Positions 1 through 11,545 are shown, counted from the stretch's first letter. The stretch is DNA of 64,000 nt from Larimichthys crocea (GCF_000972845.2 NC_040025.1:20453399-20517398); one strand, 5' to 3'. Numbers and translations: made by a program. The notes: generated from the letters alone by a model not told the origin.

Positions 1-310
1 TACAGTATCTCTTATTAGTAGGCAATAAGTAAAACCAGGACTGGGATGCTATTTTTATATTATTAAAAGCAGATAATCTAATAAGTAGGGAAGATAAGTA
101 TGACATGTTTAATGCATCAATAATAAGTTGTTTCGAATACTTAATTACCGCTGTGAAATATCAGTAGTGCAGAAACTTAAGTGTACACTCACCCATAGAT
201 TAACTCTTGAAACCTTTTCTACTGATCCATATCGCACATTTAGATCTTGAATAATAATTACTGATATTGATAAATGGTGGGCGTTTTTTCTGTTTTGTGG
301 TCCTCGGCAG

Positions 311-1997
311 AAGAGAAGAAGCCTGTGAACGAAGCTATCAGAAGATGCAGGAAGACGAAGAAGAATGAAGACGACGACTACAGAAGCCACAACTCCCTCG
401 CAACACAGACACCGCTGCAACTCAACTGGTAAGGAAGTTGTTGTGTCACTTGAATAGACAAAAATGCCAAAAGTAATCCTCCCTTACGATTCATGTTTCT
501 TCTCCCTGCTCTTCGTTCCTCACCTTTCTCTCTCTCCACTGTTTTTTCTGTCACATGGTTCCTTCTGATCATTCCTCCCTTCTTGACTCCTGTTAACTTT
601 TCTCTATTGCCTTCAATCATCCTTTGACGCACACTTTTAGACAGAAGCTGGTGAAGGCTCTGCAGGATTTGGAGAACCTGCATCAGGTGACGCAGCAGTT
701 CGTCAGAAGATGCCTCGCTGCCGCAAGAAGTTCCAGGACGTTTCCCTGCTGGAGAAAATCACCGGTGAGACCTGAACCTGATCAGAAATGACTTTTCTTG
801 GACGATTAATGTGTGTGGTCTTTTTTTTTCCTCATTATTGAAAAATGCTTCTGTAATTTATTTGTATTGAAAAAAATGCCATATCTTTGACCGTAACAAC
901 CTGTTTTGGTGCCAATCTAGACAGGATGCAGCAGATAGCTGTCGAAGACGGTGGATGAAGCTGTTTGCTGCTGGCAGAGTACAACGGCCGACTGGCTGCA
1001 GAGCTGGAGGACCGGAGGCAGCTGGCTCGCATGCTGACTGAATACATCAGCAGCCAGAGGGAGGCACCATGGAGAGAGAGAAGAAACTCGAGGCAAGGCG
1101 CCGCATAACACAAACACAAACACAAACAAACAGTGTGGCTCTGTTTCTCCTTTACTTGTTGATGAGTGTTAAGTCACTTTTTAATGAATACAATACAACA
1201 CTCAGTTTTCCAGAAAGTTTTAATTAACGCACACACAACCATGGTTTGTTTGTTTTTTCTCCAGTAAGCAAAGTGTTTATTTTTTATTTTTCTGTTTTAA
1301 ACTAGCATAAACATTCTCTAATGTAGCTGATCAGGCATTCAGCCTTTAATAAAAACTGTAAAGGCCTGAATGTCACACTTTTTGGACATGTGACACAAAA
1401 TGAATTGTTTAATCCAGTTAGCCTGTATTTTAACACACAACTCAGGACTTGCCATGAGAAACTGTAAACCCAACAGCCTTTACCTTTTGATGTGTCGGAA
1501 CTGTGATTTTGACTTCAGTTTGACTGAGCCAGCATTAGCATGGAGAACCAGAAAATAATAGTCAACCCAATTTGGCAACAGCTTACTTTAAAATGAGGGA
1601 GGATTTCTCTTAATATTAATAGATTTCAGGTACACCAACTTCATTTGAGTAAATCTAAAACTGACAGAACTCTGATTGCTCAAACATTTTTTCCAGAAAT
1701 GGTCAAAATCACAAAATTACAGCCAAATGTAATGCATTTAATCATCTTTTAAAGCCACACATTGTGACCGAAGTGTGTTTCAGACATGCAGATTTTCATG
1801 ATACCTGTCTTTGTAAATAATAGTTCTTTGCTTGGTCATCTTGTCCTCTGCAGGAGTATAAGCAAAACTGGCCAGGGTGACGCAGGTTAGGAAAGAGCTA
1901 AAGTCCACATCCAGAGTCTACCTGACCCTCCTCCTGCCCAATGTGACCGGGGGTCTGGCCCCGCTCCCCTCGGCCGGAGACCCTTCCCACCGACTGA
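311..1997 (+). CDS. rprd1b: RPRD1B (CREPT), 3' part only; C-terminal coiled-coil half
   Basis: This is the 3' end of the gene for a scaffold that binds the RNA polymerase II C-terminal domain. Four coding exons fit 311-428, 641-764, 921-1092 and 1854-1997. They cover the end of the linker after the CTD-interacting domain and the C-terminal coiled coil; the CTD-interacting domain itself must lie left of the window. Recognisable pieces are the acidic EDDDY stretch, VKALQDLEN, DVSLLEKIT, EYNGRLAAELEDRRQLARML and NVTGGLAPLPSAGD, all closely matching vertebrate RPRD1B. The stop at 1995-1997 fits the family ending (..GDLF-TD); reading straight on without correcting the indels would instead stop at 2041. 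Single-base losses or gains near 329, 677, 712, 733 and 960 break the frame. Because splice sites and exon order are intact in a conserved gene, base errors are likelier than decay. Exon 921-1092 ends in a GC rather than GT donor. Confidence 0.85.
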
Positions 1998-4109
1998 GAG
2001 GTCCGGCCCAGACGAACTGCTCCCCTGCCCTCCCCACCTAAACCCAGACCGTGTTGATTCACAAAATACTCTAGCTCTGTCTCCGGCCAGAGGACACGTG
2101 GTCAAACCTGCAGGACGAGAGGGAGGATGAGCCATCAGAAGATGGTTTGGTGAGATCGAAACGCCTGCAGAGAACAGAGACTCTGTCAGCCTGGATTTTT
2201 CCAGCACTCGCTCGATAGACAAGGATTCCACTCCACCAGCTTGGAAAGAGATTGTTTCCTGTTTGTTTTTATTTTTTATTTTTAACGCTGGAAATGTCAG
2301 TGATCTAGGAGGAGGGCAGGGTAAAGAAGCAAAGCTTAGACAGACATAGTAAATGTTGTTTGTCAGAACATGTCATTTAAAGTGGTATATTTTGGATTCA
2401 GCAAGCAAAGGTGGGCTCTCACAATGCCTGCTCAGAGTTGTGACTACACTGTGAAGAGGATGTACCATTGTTAGTTTTATTTTTTGCTTTCAGTTTGGGG
2501 CTTTTTACCGACATATAGTCTGATAGGTGGTTTTGATGTGTGTGTTTACAAACAGAGAAGATTGGGATTGGGATCAGTGCACGTTGCGTTTTGGTTGCCT
2601 CACAAACACTCATGGTTGTACTCAGCACACTCAAATCAGTAACACTGATAGTTTCATGTCCCTGTTCCTGAGCGTTTGTTTGCGATTCAGCATGCCCGTT
2701 TGTTTTCTTGCTTTAATTAGGAAAGATGCTGAAATTTGGAAAAGATAATGTTTCTAAGTGTGTACTAGACAAGGTTTGAGTTTTACAAAACAAGTCCTGG
2801 AAGTCTGAAGAATCAATTAAAGTTTGTTTTTCAATAATAAAAAAAAAAAACTGAAACCCTAAACTACTTTTTCTGAGAGCAAAAAAGGCAAAAAGTGTTA
2901 AAATATTATAATGTGAGTAGAGCTGGGCATAGGAAATAAAGAAATACCAATGAGATGAGACATGAGATTTTATGTCACAACATGTAAAACCAAAACAGGC
3001 TAAGTGAAGTGGACTGGTCATTATAAGCTAACCAAGTGTTAAAGAAAATGATTCACAACATTAAAATTCACACAATGCTAATAAGCGATAAATAATAATT
3101 TATACATATTGCCAGTCCTACCTGTGTGTGAGACCGCCCAGTGATTAAATATTTTACTAAAAAGTAGCAGCAACATAACTCACCTCTGCAGTCCCTTTCT
3201 CAGGTTTCTTTTTTAAGATGAGGTGACAAATCCCATTGCAAATCCCTTTATTGAGATATTAACAGGAATCAGGAAGTGTGAGTTATTCCCCAAATCATTT
3301 AGTACAACAGTTCTGTCAAGGCCACAACAGTATGTATTATTTGTTTAGCTCACATTGGTTTTAAGTTGTCTGTATACAGAAAGGATTTGAGAAGTTTTTA
3401 TGATCAAAGGTCAGAGATTTGTACTTGGACACGGCTCTTGCTGCTGGAGTGTTTTCTAAAGTTAATGAAGATTACAGTTGCTATAACTTCTTGTTGAGAA
3501 GAGAATGCTGCTGCAAATCCTTTTCAGTAAACTCTCAGATCATTGGTCGTTGTCTCCTGGCAACATTTTTTAAATGGCTATAAAAAAAAACCCAGCAGCA
3601 TCACAGTGTTTGTTAAACCAAAGGTGTAAACGTAGTCATGACATTGGTGCAGTCACAATTTGGGCCTGTTGACACATTATTTGGTTCAGTCTTATTAAAA
3701 TTATATTTCAAAAGCAATTAAAGACATGTTTTAATACAATCACTGATGCCAGGAAGGATGTCAGCAACATTTTGCCCCAGGTGTGCTTCACTGTAGAATT
3801 AGTTAGTTTTCTTACCTACTTGCTGTGTGGTATCTTTCTCTCTGCAGAATCATACTGTACTGCCAGGACTCTGCCAGTAGGGTGGAGTTTTTCTGTAATG
3901 AAAGTGATTCAGTGGATGCCAATAAACTGGAACCATTTGAACAAATGCGTGTGTGTATTGTGCATGAAGTCAATGTAACACATCTGACCCACACTATTAG
4001 TGTGTTGCTTGTTTTTGTATGTGAATATGAGTTTCTTTGTTTACACACATTGACCATAACACTAAGGTGGGTTGGGTGGGTTTCTCACCAAGAAAAATGA
4101 TTAAAGCAT
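1998..4109. other. rprd1b 3' UTR and intergenic DNA, no gene seen
   Basis: No exon, RNA gene or recognisable transposon was found between the rprd1b stop and the first klhl10 copy. The first part is presumably 3' untranslated sequence; AATAAA-like strings occur near 2836 and 2934 but one abuts a genomic A-run, so no polyadenylation site can be assigned. Short open frames here show no family resemblance. Confidence 0.5.
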
Positions 4110-4780
4110 AACTTCTGTGCTCAGTCTTGGTGTAGGGTAGGCTGGTTTGGATGAGTCCAGGCGACATCATGAGAAAACGTAATTACAATGAACTGGTGAG
4201 GTAAAGTAAAGAGTGTCGAGCAATTCTCCACAGGGCCAGGAAGGCATTCTTGGCACCCAAACAAATATGTTCTCTCAGTATACTTTCGTAACCCTTTGAC
4301 CCGTCCTCGACTGCCCACTGCCTTCCTATTGGGTTGGAGGCTGGACTAATGGACTACCACCAATGAAATCGAGGCTTACGATATCCGTGCAGACTGCTGG
4401 TTCAGTGTAGCTGAAAATGACGAGGTTCCCAGGGCCTACCTTGGCACTGCTATCTTCAATGGATCACTGTACTGTATCGGTGGCTTTGATGGTGCTGAAT
4501 ATTTCAACACAGTGGACAAGTTTGACCTGGGGACAAACACTTGGCAGGAGGTGGCACCAATGCACACAAGACGCTGCTATGTCAGCGTAACTGTGTTGGA
4601 TGAGTTCATATACGCCCTAGGAGGTTATGATGGTGAAAATCGCCTCAAAACTGCTGAGCGCTATCAGCCCAGTACCAACCAGTGGACATTAATCGAGTCC
4701 ATGAATGAGAAGAGAAGCGACGCTAGTAGCACAACCTTCCATGGCAGGGTGAGTGGTGCTAAAGAGCAGCCTCAGAATAA

Positions 4781-5854
4781 TACAGTTTTTCTCAATCGCT
4801 AAAACACAATTTCTGAAACCTTGCTCCATTGTCTGAAAACATTAAGCAGAAAACCTCAGCATCAAGCACTATTTACGAAACAGTTTTACCTGTGCTCAAA
4901 ACCAAACACTAAAATCATAAACAAAGCGATCAAAATGATATACTTAAGCAGTCAGTAAACAATACACCAAAAAATAGAAGATACATTGTTCAAAACATCT
5001 CTCAGGGGGAAGTACATTTTTAATCTCAAAACAAATTTCATATTTTCCCATCACTGTCTTTTGATGAACGAAAACATGTTCTACGATAGTAGCTCAAAAT
5101 TGATCAGAAATTACTACTCTGCTCTTCTCTTTGCAATTTTTTTGTTCTTCCTCCTCCTTGTACCCTATTTTTACAGTACAAATGTCTATTGAAACAGCTG
5201 CATGTAGTGTAGTACAGTACATTTGCAATTACAAAAATACAGTAGTATACTGTACCTGTTCTCTTCTCTAAATGTCCTTACTATGGTGGACTCAGAAAAT
5301 CGTCTCAAATTTGAGTTGCACTCTAAGTCTTGCTTCCCTCATTGTCAGTCCATGGACAAGAACATGGTCTATGATTGTTGCTTGAAATTCATCTGATATT
5401 TCCACTCTTTGTCTTCCTCTTCCTCTTCGTCCTCCTCTTCTTCTTTCTTGTCCTCCTCCTCTTCCTCCTCGTCCCCACCTCGCATACACACTCGTCCTCT
5501 CACAGAGTTTCTTCTATCCATTCTCAGACTTTCTCATTCCCACCTTCAACAACCTGTTTGCTCTCTGAATTGGCTTATATTGGTTGTGTCACATCATTTG
5601 AAAACAAGTGAAATCAGTCTTTAATGGTTGTGTTTAATCAATGACATGTCTGCTCTATTTGTATTTACAAATTTGGATGACGTGCATTAGAGTGCAGAAT
5701 GTGTTTTGAGAATGAGAATGTGTTTAGAGTTTTGCTGAAAAGTGAGATCTGCAACTTGTGCGACAGACTTCACAATTAGATAAATGAGTTCAGGCAACTG
5801 AGAACTTTGTTCAACCAATGGGTTTTAGTGTTTTAGCAATTGAGAAAAACTGTA
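4781..5854 (-). mobile_element. Non-autonomous Tc1/mariner-type DNA transposon with TA target duplication
   Basis: A 1,070-bp insertion (4783-5852) is flanked by TA on both sides. It is bounded by 25-bp inverted repeats beginning CAGTTTTTCTCAAT and ending GCTAAAACAC, with one mismatch between the two arms. Copy 2 of klhl10 lacks it at the matching intron position (near 14055). On the minus strand, 5292-5489 encodes the basic N-terminus and first helix-turn-helix of a Tc1-like transposase (ISDEFQATIIDHVLVHGL). The rest of the transposase, including the DDE/D catalytic core, is missing, so this is an internally deleted copy. The TC-rich tract at 5409-5475 is the coding strand of the Arg/Gly-rich leader seen in reverse. 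Confidence 0.85.
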
Positions 5855-6227
5855 AGACAGCTCTGTGTTAGGGTAGCGAGTGCACAGAGGTTTCCAATTT
5901 GAATCTTAAATAAATCTAGAAACCACATACCAAACACTAGGTTAATGTTTTTGAATACTTGAATGAACTTGGAAAATATGACTTTTAAACTTTCCAGGTA
6001 TACATTTGTGGAGGCTTCAGTGGAGATGAGTGCTTGAGAACAGCTGAATATTACAACCAACAGACAGACCAGTGGACAATGATCGCATCCATGAGCAGCA
6101 GGCGCAGTGGGATTGGGGTCATCACCTATGCAAACCATATCTTTGCAGTAAGCACCTCGAACACTGCTGACACTCACATAACACAGACACACTGTGATGT
6201 TGTTAGTATAGGTTTGAAATAGGGCTA

Positions 6228-6670
6228 AGATTTATATATTTGATAAAATTCACCTTTCATTACAAGACAAATCAGCATCTGACAAGATGGAGATCCATCC
6301 TTAAAAACTTTTACATTGAAGGCAGTAATGTACTCAGTACAGTACAATGCAGGGCCGATTTTAGCTTCCTGTAAAATTAGTAGGAAGCAAATTTGATAAT
6401 CTAGATAAAGTTGAAGTAATTTTGGAAGCAAATTCACTTGTTCTAGTTCCTCAAGTGTGAGGGTTTGCTCTTTTGTTAGTTTTTTATGTTTGGATCGGAT
6501 CAGACAAGGATTTTTAGTTTGTAATAAATTTAGCTTTAGGGAATTGTACTGGCCGTTATTCAATATTTTCTGACATTATAGCAGACTAAACAATCATGAA
6601 AATACTGTTGTTTGCTGTTGTTTACTGTTTCTTACGCAATGAATAGATGCAGTGTTTGTTTCAGCGTGTG
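6228..6670. repeat. klhl10 intron 4 segment, repeated across the gap at 7735-8030
   Basis: The sequence after klhl10 copy 1 exon 4 (CACCTTTCATTACAAGACAA onward) occurs again at about 7735-8030, just after the N gap, and once more in copy 2 at about 14430-14720. The two occurrences in copy 1 flank an L1 fragment and differ mostly by small indels. Copy 2 has only one occurrence, so the doubling is probably a local duplication or an assembly join error. Confidence 0.75.
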
Positions 6671-6764
6671 AGACCTGATGCTGCCTTAATGAAGCACCCT
6701 TCAAAGACAATTTTCTTCCGGCCATGAAACCGGTCTGATCATTGGAAATCAACGTGTGGCTAGG

Positions 6765-7724
6765 ACTGTGGCGATTTCATTTTTTGTAGCTGCCTAATTG
6801 TCTCTTCTACTTCCGCCATTGTGGTTGGAGCTCCCAGTCTCTCAGTCAGATCAACATACACTTTGGGGTATGTAATCTTCTCTAGAGGATTATGGCTATT
6901 CCAGACATTGGGCAAGTACTCTGAGGAGTAAAGATTTGAAAAAAATATTTTTAAAAAAAAGCATCATTTACAATTTAGCATCAGAAACTATTGCTGACAA
7001 TTGTGACCTTTTTCTGGGAATGAGCCTTGGAAAAGCTATGGTTCTGGCCTGATGGACAAGCAATTTGCCCTCCTCATCACCCATTTCAAAATAACTTTGC
7101 TTTGATTTTAACAATTGTGCTTCGACCTTGGTTGTTGACAAGAGGTCGAATTCGGCCTGAGTTTAACACGCTGAACGAAAAAAGCAGGGTAAGGAGTTGC
7201 AGACCCACAATAGTTGGTCTGAGAGCCAGACCATCCTGGATGTATCTGCCTTTTTTAGTTGGGAGGTTTTGTCACGGCAGAGTTGGATATTGTAAAAGGT
7301 CTAGAGGAGGACCTGTCCAAAACAGGGTCCTGAATGAGACTCCTATAATTGGATAGTGACTATCTACATCATAGAGGAAGGAGAAGATGTGGGTAACAAA
7401 TTTATCATCATCCCAAGTAGGAGCGTAGCCACTGACTAGGATACCTGCAATGTCGAACAGTCTACCCAAAACCACTACAAAACACCCATTGGGGTCTTTG
7501 ATGGATTTTGCAGGTTCATATGTTACTTTGATACCGATTCTACCCATTTCTACCCATTGTATTCAATCAGCAGAAGTCTTTCTGACCATGAGTTGTTTGA
7601 GGCGCCCATGATTAAGTGTTTTTAAATCCCTCGGCTTCAAATAGAAAAGTGCCTCATTAAGGTTAATGTATTTGTAAAGGATTCATCAGTTCCATGATGG
7701 TGACTGGAACAGGAAATTAGGGTG
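6765..7724 (-). mobile_element. L1-like LINE fragment (endonuclease region), antisense
   Basis: This stretch matches 10448-11352 almost base for base, with scattered indels. Its reverse strand (about 7272-7547) reads as part of an L1-type apurinic endonuclease: DPNGCFVVVLGRLFD, then YAPTWDDDKF and DSHYPIIG, the usual order in fish L1 elements. It ends abruptly in the 10-N gap at the same internal base where the downstream copy meets a SINE. No intact frame is present. Confidence 0.7.
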
Positions 7725-7734
7725 NNNNNNNNNN
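7725..7734. other. Assembly gap (10 N)
   Basis: Ten unknown bases lie between an L1 fragment and a second occurrence of klhl10 intron 4 sequence. A fixed 10-N run normally marks a gap of unknown size, so order and copy number on its two sides are not certain. Confidence 0.99.
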
Positions 7735-8440
7735 ATATTTCACCTTTCATTACAAGACAAATCACATCTGACAAGATGGGACATCCATCCTTAAAAATTT
7801 TCATTGAAGGCCAATATACTCGTACAGTACAATGCAGGCCGTTTTAGCTTCTGCTGTAGTTAGCAGGAAGCAAATTTGATAATCTAAATAAAGTGGAAGT
7901 AATTTTCGAAGCAAATTCACTACTTGTTCTAGTTCCTCAAGTGTGAGGGTTTGCTCTTTTGTTTTTTTTTGTATGTTTGTGAATCGGATCAGGACAAGGA
8001 GTGTTTGTATTTGATTTAGTAATTAATATTTGTGCGTAGGCTGAGTGCTAAGTGATAAGTGATAAGAAAAAAGGAAAAGACGGGAAAATAATTCCTAACA
8101 TTTCTGATATTACACTTTTTCTCTAATAGATTGGTGGTTTCTCTGGAATCAGTTCGTCTGCCCACATGTGGAGGTCTACAACCCTTGCACTGGCACTTGG
8201 CCAACATGCCCTCCATGCTGATGCCCCGTAGTAAACTTGGCATTGCAGTTATTGACGACCGCTTGTTTGTGGTCGGGGGCTTCAAGGCTTCACCACACCT
8301 CTGAAGTTGAGTGCTTTGATGTCGAAACTAATGAGTGATCTCTGTGACATGGAGATCTCACGCAGTGCCCTAGGCTGTTGCATAGTCTGGACTCCCAAAC
8401 ATGGCAAAGTACAGTACCCACTCTCACTCTGCAAGGAGGA

Positions 8441-8815
8441 GGAGGTTGTAGTGGACTGATCAAGCTCCATATGTTCTGTAATTAAATGTCTATGCATAAA
8501 ATGATTGTTATTCTAGTACTTACAAAGTTTTGGTGTGTCTGCTCAGTGATTTTGTTGCTGACCAGGTCTATAAACATAAATTTGTCCCTCACTTACTGAA
8601 TGAGTAATGAAGTTACACCATTGGCTGGTCGAATTTTGGGGTTGCCTTTGCTCTTCCCAATAGATATACAGGAGACATGAACAGTCATGTCCACCGGAGC
8701 ACACTGGCCAACTGTACATGATTGAGCCCATATTTGGTCTAGTTTTGTTGCATCTCATGTCCAGTCTACTCTTATTTCCATTCAGCTAAAATACAAGTAA
8801 ATGACTAAACAAAAG
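8441..8815. repeat. Duplicated 3' flank of klhl10 (pairs with 15143-15475)
   Basis: The similarity between the two klhl10 copies continues past the stop codons through blocks such as CTAGTTTTGTTGCA (8738-8751 and 15399-15412) to ACAAAAGGGAGG near 8815 and 15475. It then ends sharply at the L1 element in copy 1. This fixes the right edge of the tandem duplication unit. This flank is visibly more diverged than the exons. Confidence 0.7.
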
Positions 8816-8825
8816 GGAGGAAAAG

Positions 8826-11352
8826 GGGGCATCTAGTTTGTCTTCTGGGTAGATGGTAGTCTTATTTAAATACTCTATGAAGGGCAACCAGGTCTTGTTA
8901 AGGGTACTACTGGATCCTGTGAGTGAGCATCTTAAATTTGATATGATTTAGGAGAAAGGGGGACACCAAACAGGGCTGTGAGGGATGAGGGTTAAATCCC
9001 ATGCCAAACACAGTTGCAAGTGAATCAAAACTGTGGCACCAGAAATTATCAAATTCCGACAATAACAGAACATGTGAGTATGATTAGTTGGCAACTACGG
9101 TTTGTATAGAGCACTCTGAAAACAATCTTACATTGCAGTAGCTATGCCTTGCACACATAGAAGACAAGTGGATAAAAAGGTTTTGGTCCCACTGATCATC
9201 TGATATAGCACTCCTATTTCGTCTACCCAAGTCTGTCTCAGGTGAGCCATCAGCTCAGGATTAGAGGGTCAATGGAGTTATAAAAATCAGAGGGGGAGCA
9301 TCGCTGAGCAGGGTTCAAAGTGTGTAGCAAGTCAATCAGGGATCCAGGCGGGTGGTTGGGGAAAGGGGGTAAGTGGCCTGAATAAAGTGTTTAACTTGAA
9401 GGAAGCAAAAAAAGTGCATTTGAGGACTCAAGCTTGCCTGCAAGTTCAATCAAATCAATAAAAAAATTGCCTTCTTTAGTAAGGTGTTTGTCACTAAAAA
9501 AACCCCTATCTGACCAAAGGTAGGGTCAGAAGGTGGAAAATAGATTATTAAAAAAAAAAAGAAAACGTGCCTAGAATTGAAGGTTTGGGACTTTCCCAGT
9601 AGTACTGGATGAAATTAGATAGTGTGAGGCTGCCGATTTTAATTGGAGAGTTTTAAAGTGACTTTGCTGATGTGGGGAGGCTTATCAACCCATGGGAAAG
9701 AAGACATCTTCTGATCCAGCTGAGCGAAAAAGGGAGTTTGTTTTATAAAAAATTGGAATATGCTGAAATAGGTAAGAGCTTTCGGGGAGAATCACCATCT
9801 TTATAAGATGACTCTGCCAATTAGGGAGTGCGGAAGAGTGGACAAGCGAGTCATGTCAGCCTACACCTGTCAACATAGGATGAAAATTTCGAATGAAGAG
9901 ATATTAATGTTGCAGTGACAAACACTCCTCGAAAGCCATCTGAGACAACTCTGAATGGAAAGAGGGTGGTGGCAGAGTTCTTAATAAATGGCTGATGTGG
10001 AAGATGTCAATTTATAAATCTGACTTGTATCTAGGGTACTTGCTGAATTGATTTAGAATGTCAGTAATAACAGGGAGAGAAGAGGCTGGATTCGAAACAT
10101 ACACAGCAAATCGTCTGTGTATAGGGAACGTCTGGTATGATACCATTCTTGGTGATGCCCTCGACTTCCCCTTCCCCCTGGAGCCAGATTGACAAGACTT
10201 AAGCTAAAAGCAATAGGAGGGGGTACCTCAGTGAAGGCTAAGAGGGGGCGGCTTCACACCGTTTGTGAGGCCTATAATTGCTGCACTCAAGGGGATCTTA
10301 TCTTCTTTTTAAATAAGAGAGACCATGATGTAAGCAGGATGGGGGGAGGCTGCCATTTGTAAAGGATTTTTGTGGACATCAAAAGAGGGCGATTCATTTG
10401 GAATATGCCTTGTAAAATTCTGCTACAAAGCCATCCAGGCCAGGAGATTTCATTTTTTGTAGCGGCCTAATTGTCCTTCTACTTCCGCCATTGTGGTTGG
10501 AGCTCCCAGTCTCTAAGTCAGATCAACATACACTTTGGGGTATGTAATCTTCTCTAGAGGATTATGGCTATTCCAGACATTGGGCAAGTATTCTGAGGAG
10601 TAAAGATTTGAAAAAATATTTTAAAAAGCATCATTTACCATTTAGCATCAGAAACTATTGCTGACAATGGGACCTTTTTCTGGTGGCCTTGGAAAGCTTG
10701 GTTCTGGCCTGATGGACAAGCTTTGCCCTCCTCTCCCCCTTTCAATATTTGCTTTGTTTTAACTTGTGCTTCGCCTTGGTTGTTGCAGAGGTCGAATTCG
10801 GCCTGGTTTACCCGCTGAACGAAAGGGTAGGAGTTGCAGACCAACAATAGTTGGTCTGAGGCCAGACCATCCTGGAGTATCTGCCTTTTTTAGTTGGGAG
10901 GTTTTGTCACGGCAGAGTTGGTATTGTAAAAGGTCTAGAGGAGGACCTGTCCAAAACAGGGTCCTGAGACTCCTATAATTGGATAGTGACTATCTACATC
11001 ATAGAGGAAGGAGAAGATGTGGGTAACAAATTTATCATCATCACCAAGTAGGAGCGTAGCCTGACTAGGAACCTGCAATGTCGAACAGTCTACCCAAAAC
11101 CAAACAAAACACCCATTGGGGTCTTTGATGGATTTTGCAGGTTCATATGTTACTTTGAACCGATTCTACCCATTTTACCCATTGTATTCAATCAGCAGAA
11201 GTCTTTCTGACCATGAGTTGTTTGAGGCGCCCCATGATTAAGTGTTTTTAAATTTCCCCTCGGCTTCAAATAGAAAAGTGCCTCATTAAGGTTAATGTAT
11301 TGTAAAGGATTCATCATGTTCCATGATTGGTGACGAACAGGAAATTAGGGTG
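8826..11352 (-). mobile_element. 5'-truncated L1-like non-LTR retrotransposon, antisense, inactive
   Basis: Read on the minus strand, the element runs from an endonuclease region (about 11350-10950, with DDDKF-like and DSHYPIIG-like blocks shared with 6765-7724) through a basic linker to the start of the reverse transcriptase near 10455-10430 (SPGLDGF, the L1 PGxDGF motif). It ends near 8890-8840 with WLPFIEYLNK, typical of the L1 ORF2 C-terminus. Stops and indels occur throughout, and the 5' end, including the first endonuclease motifs, is missing. No tail or target duplication could be fixed. Clade assignment within L1 is not possible by eye. Confidence 0.7.
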
Positions 11353-11545
11353 TACAAAAATCAACAGTAGGTAGAGCATCCGCCTCATGTACGAAGGCTC
11401 AGCAGTGGCCAGGGTTCGAATCCGACCTGTGGCTCTTTCCCGCATATCATTCCCCATCCTCTCCTCCTGCATTCCTATCACTCTTCAGCGGTCTCTATCA
11501 AGAAAAAGCTTAAAAAAGGCCAAAAAAAACCCAACAACAAAAAAG
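11353..11545 (+). mobile_element. tRNA-derived SINE
   Basis: A tRNA-like head has an A-box-like GTAGGTAGAGCATC (11368-11380) and a B box GGGTTCGAATCC (11412-11423). It is followed by the CGCATATCATTCCCC tract and an A-rich tail with AAAAAGGCC-like units, the usual plan of a widespread fish SINE. It sits exactly at the truncated 5' edge of the L1-like element. It is not a functional tRNA because the acceptor and anticodon arms do not pair. Confidence 0.8.

Larger units (their letters stand above)
4136..8440 (+). pseudogene. klhl10-like copy 1: Kelch exons only, frame-broken, transposon-interrupted
   Basis: Three exons match exons 3, 4 and 5 of the downstream copy: about 4136-4748, 5998-6147 and 8130-8430. 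They encode Kelch blades seen as IGGFDGAEYF, LGGYDGENRL and CGGFSGDECL. The BTB and BACK exons are absent: similarity to copy 2 starts only about 20 bp before the exon 3 acceptor (near 4110). Indels shift the frame early in exon 3 (around 4173-4340) and repeatedly in exon 5. Intron 3 carries a Tc1/mariner insertion; intron 4 carries an L1 fragment, a 10-N gap and a repeat of its own sequence. The two polyadenylation signals of copy 2 read AATTAAA and GCATAAA here. As sequenced it cannot make a KLHL10 protein. A partial tandem duplicate is the simplest reading; a misassembled allele of copy 2 is possible. Confidence 0.75.

Noticed and set aside
5292..5489. Arg/Gly-rich 65-codon open frame on the minus strand as a small gene
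   Set aside because: It lies inside the Tc1/mariner insertion and matches the N-terminus of that transposase family; it is a transposon remnant.
11368..11425. Possible functional tRNA gene from its A and B boxes
   Set aside because: The arms do not fold as a tRNA and the sequence continues into the SINE body and A-rich tail.
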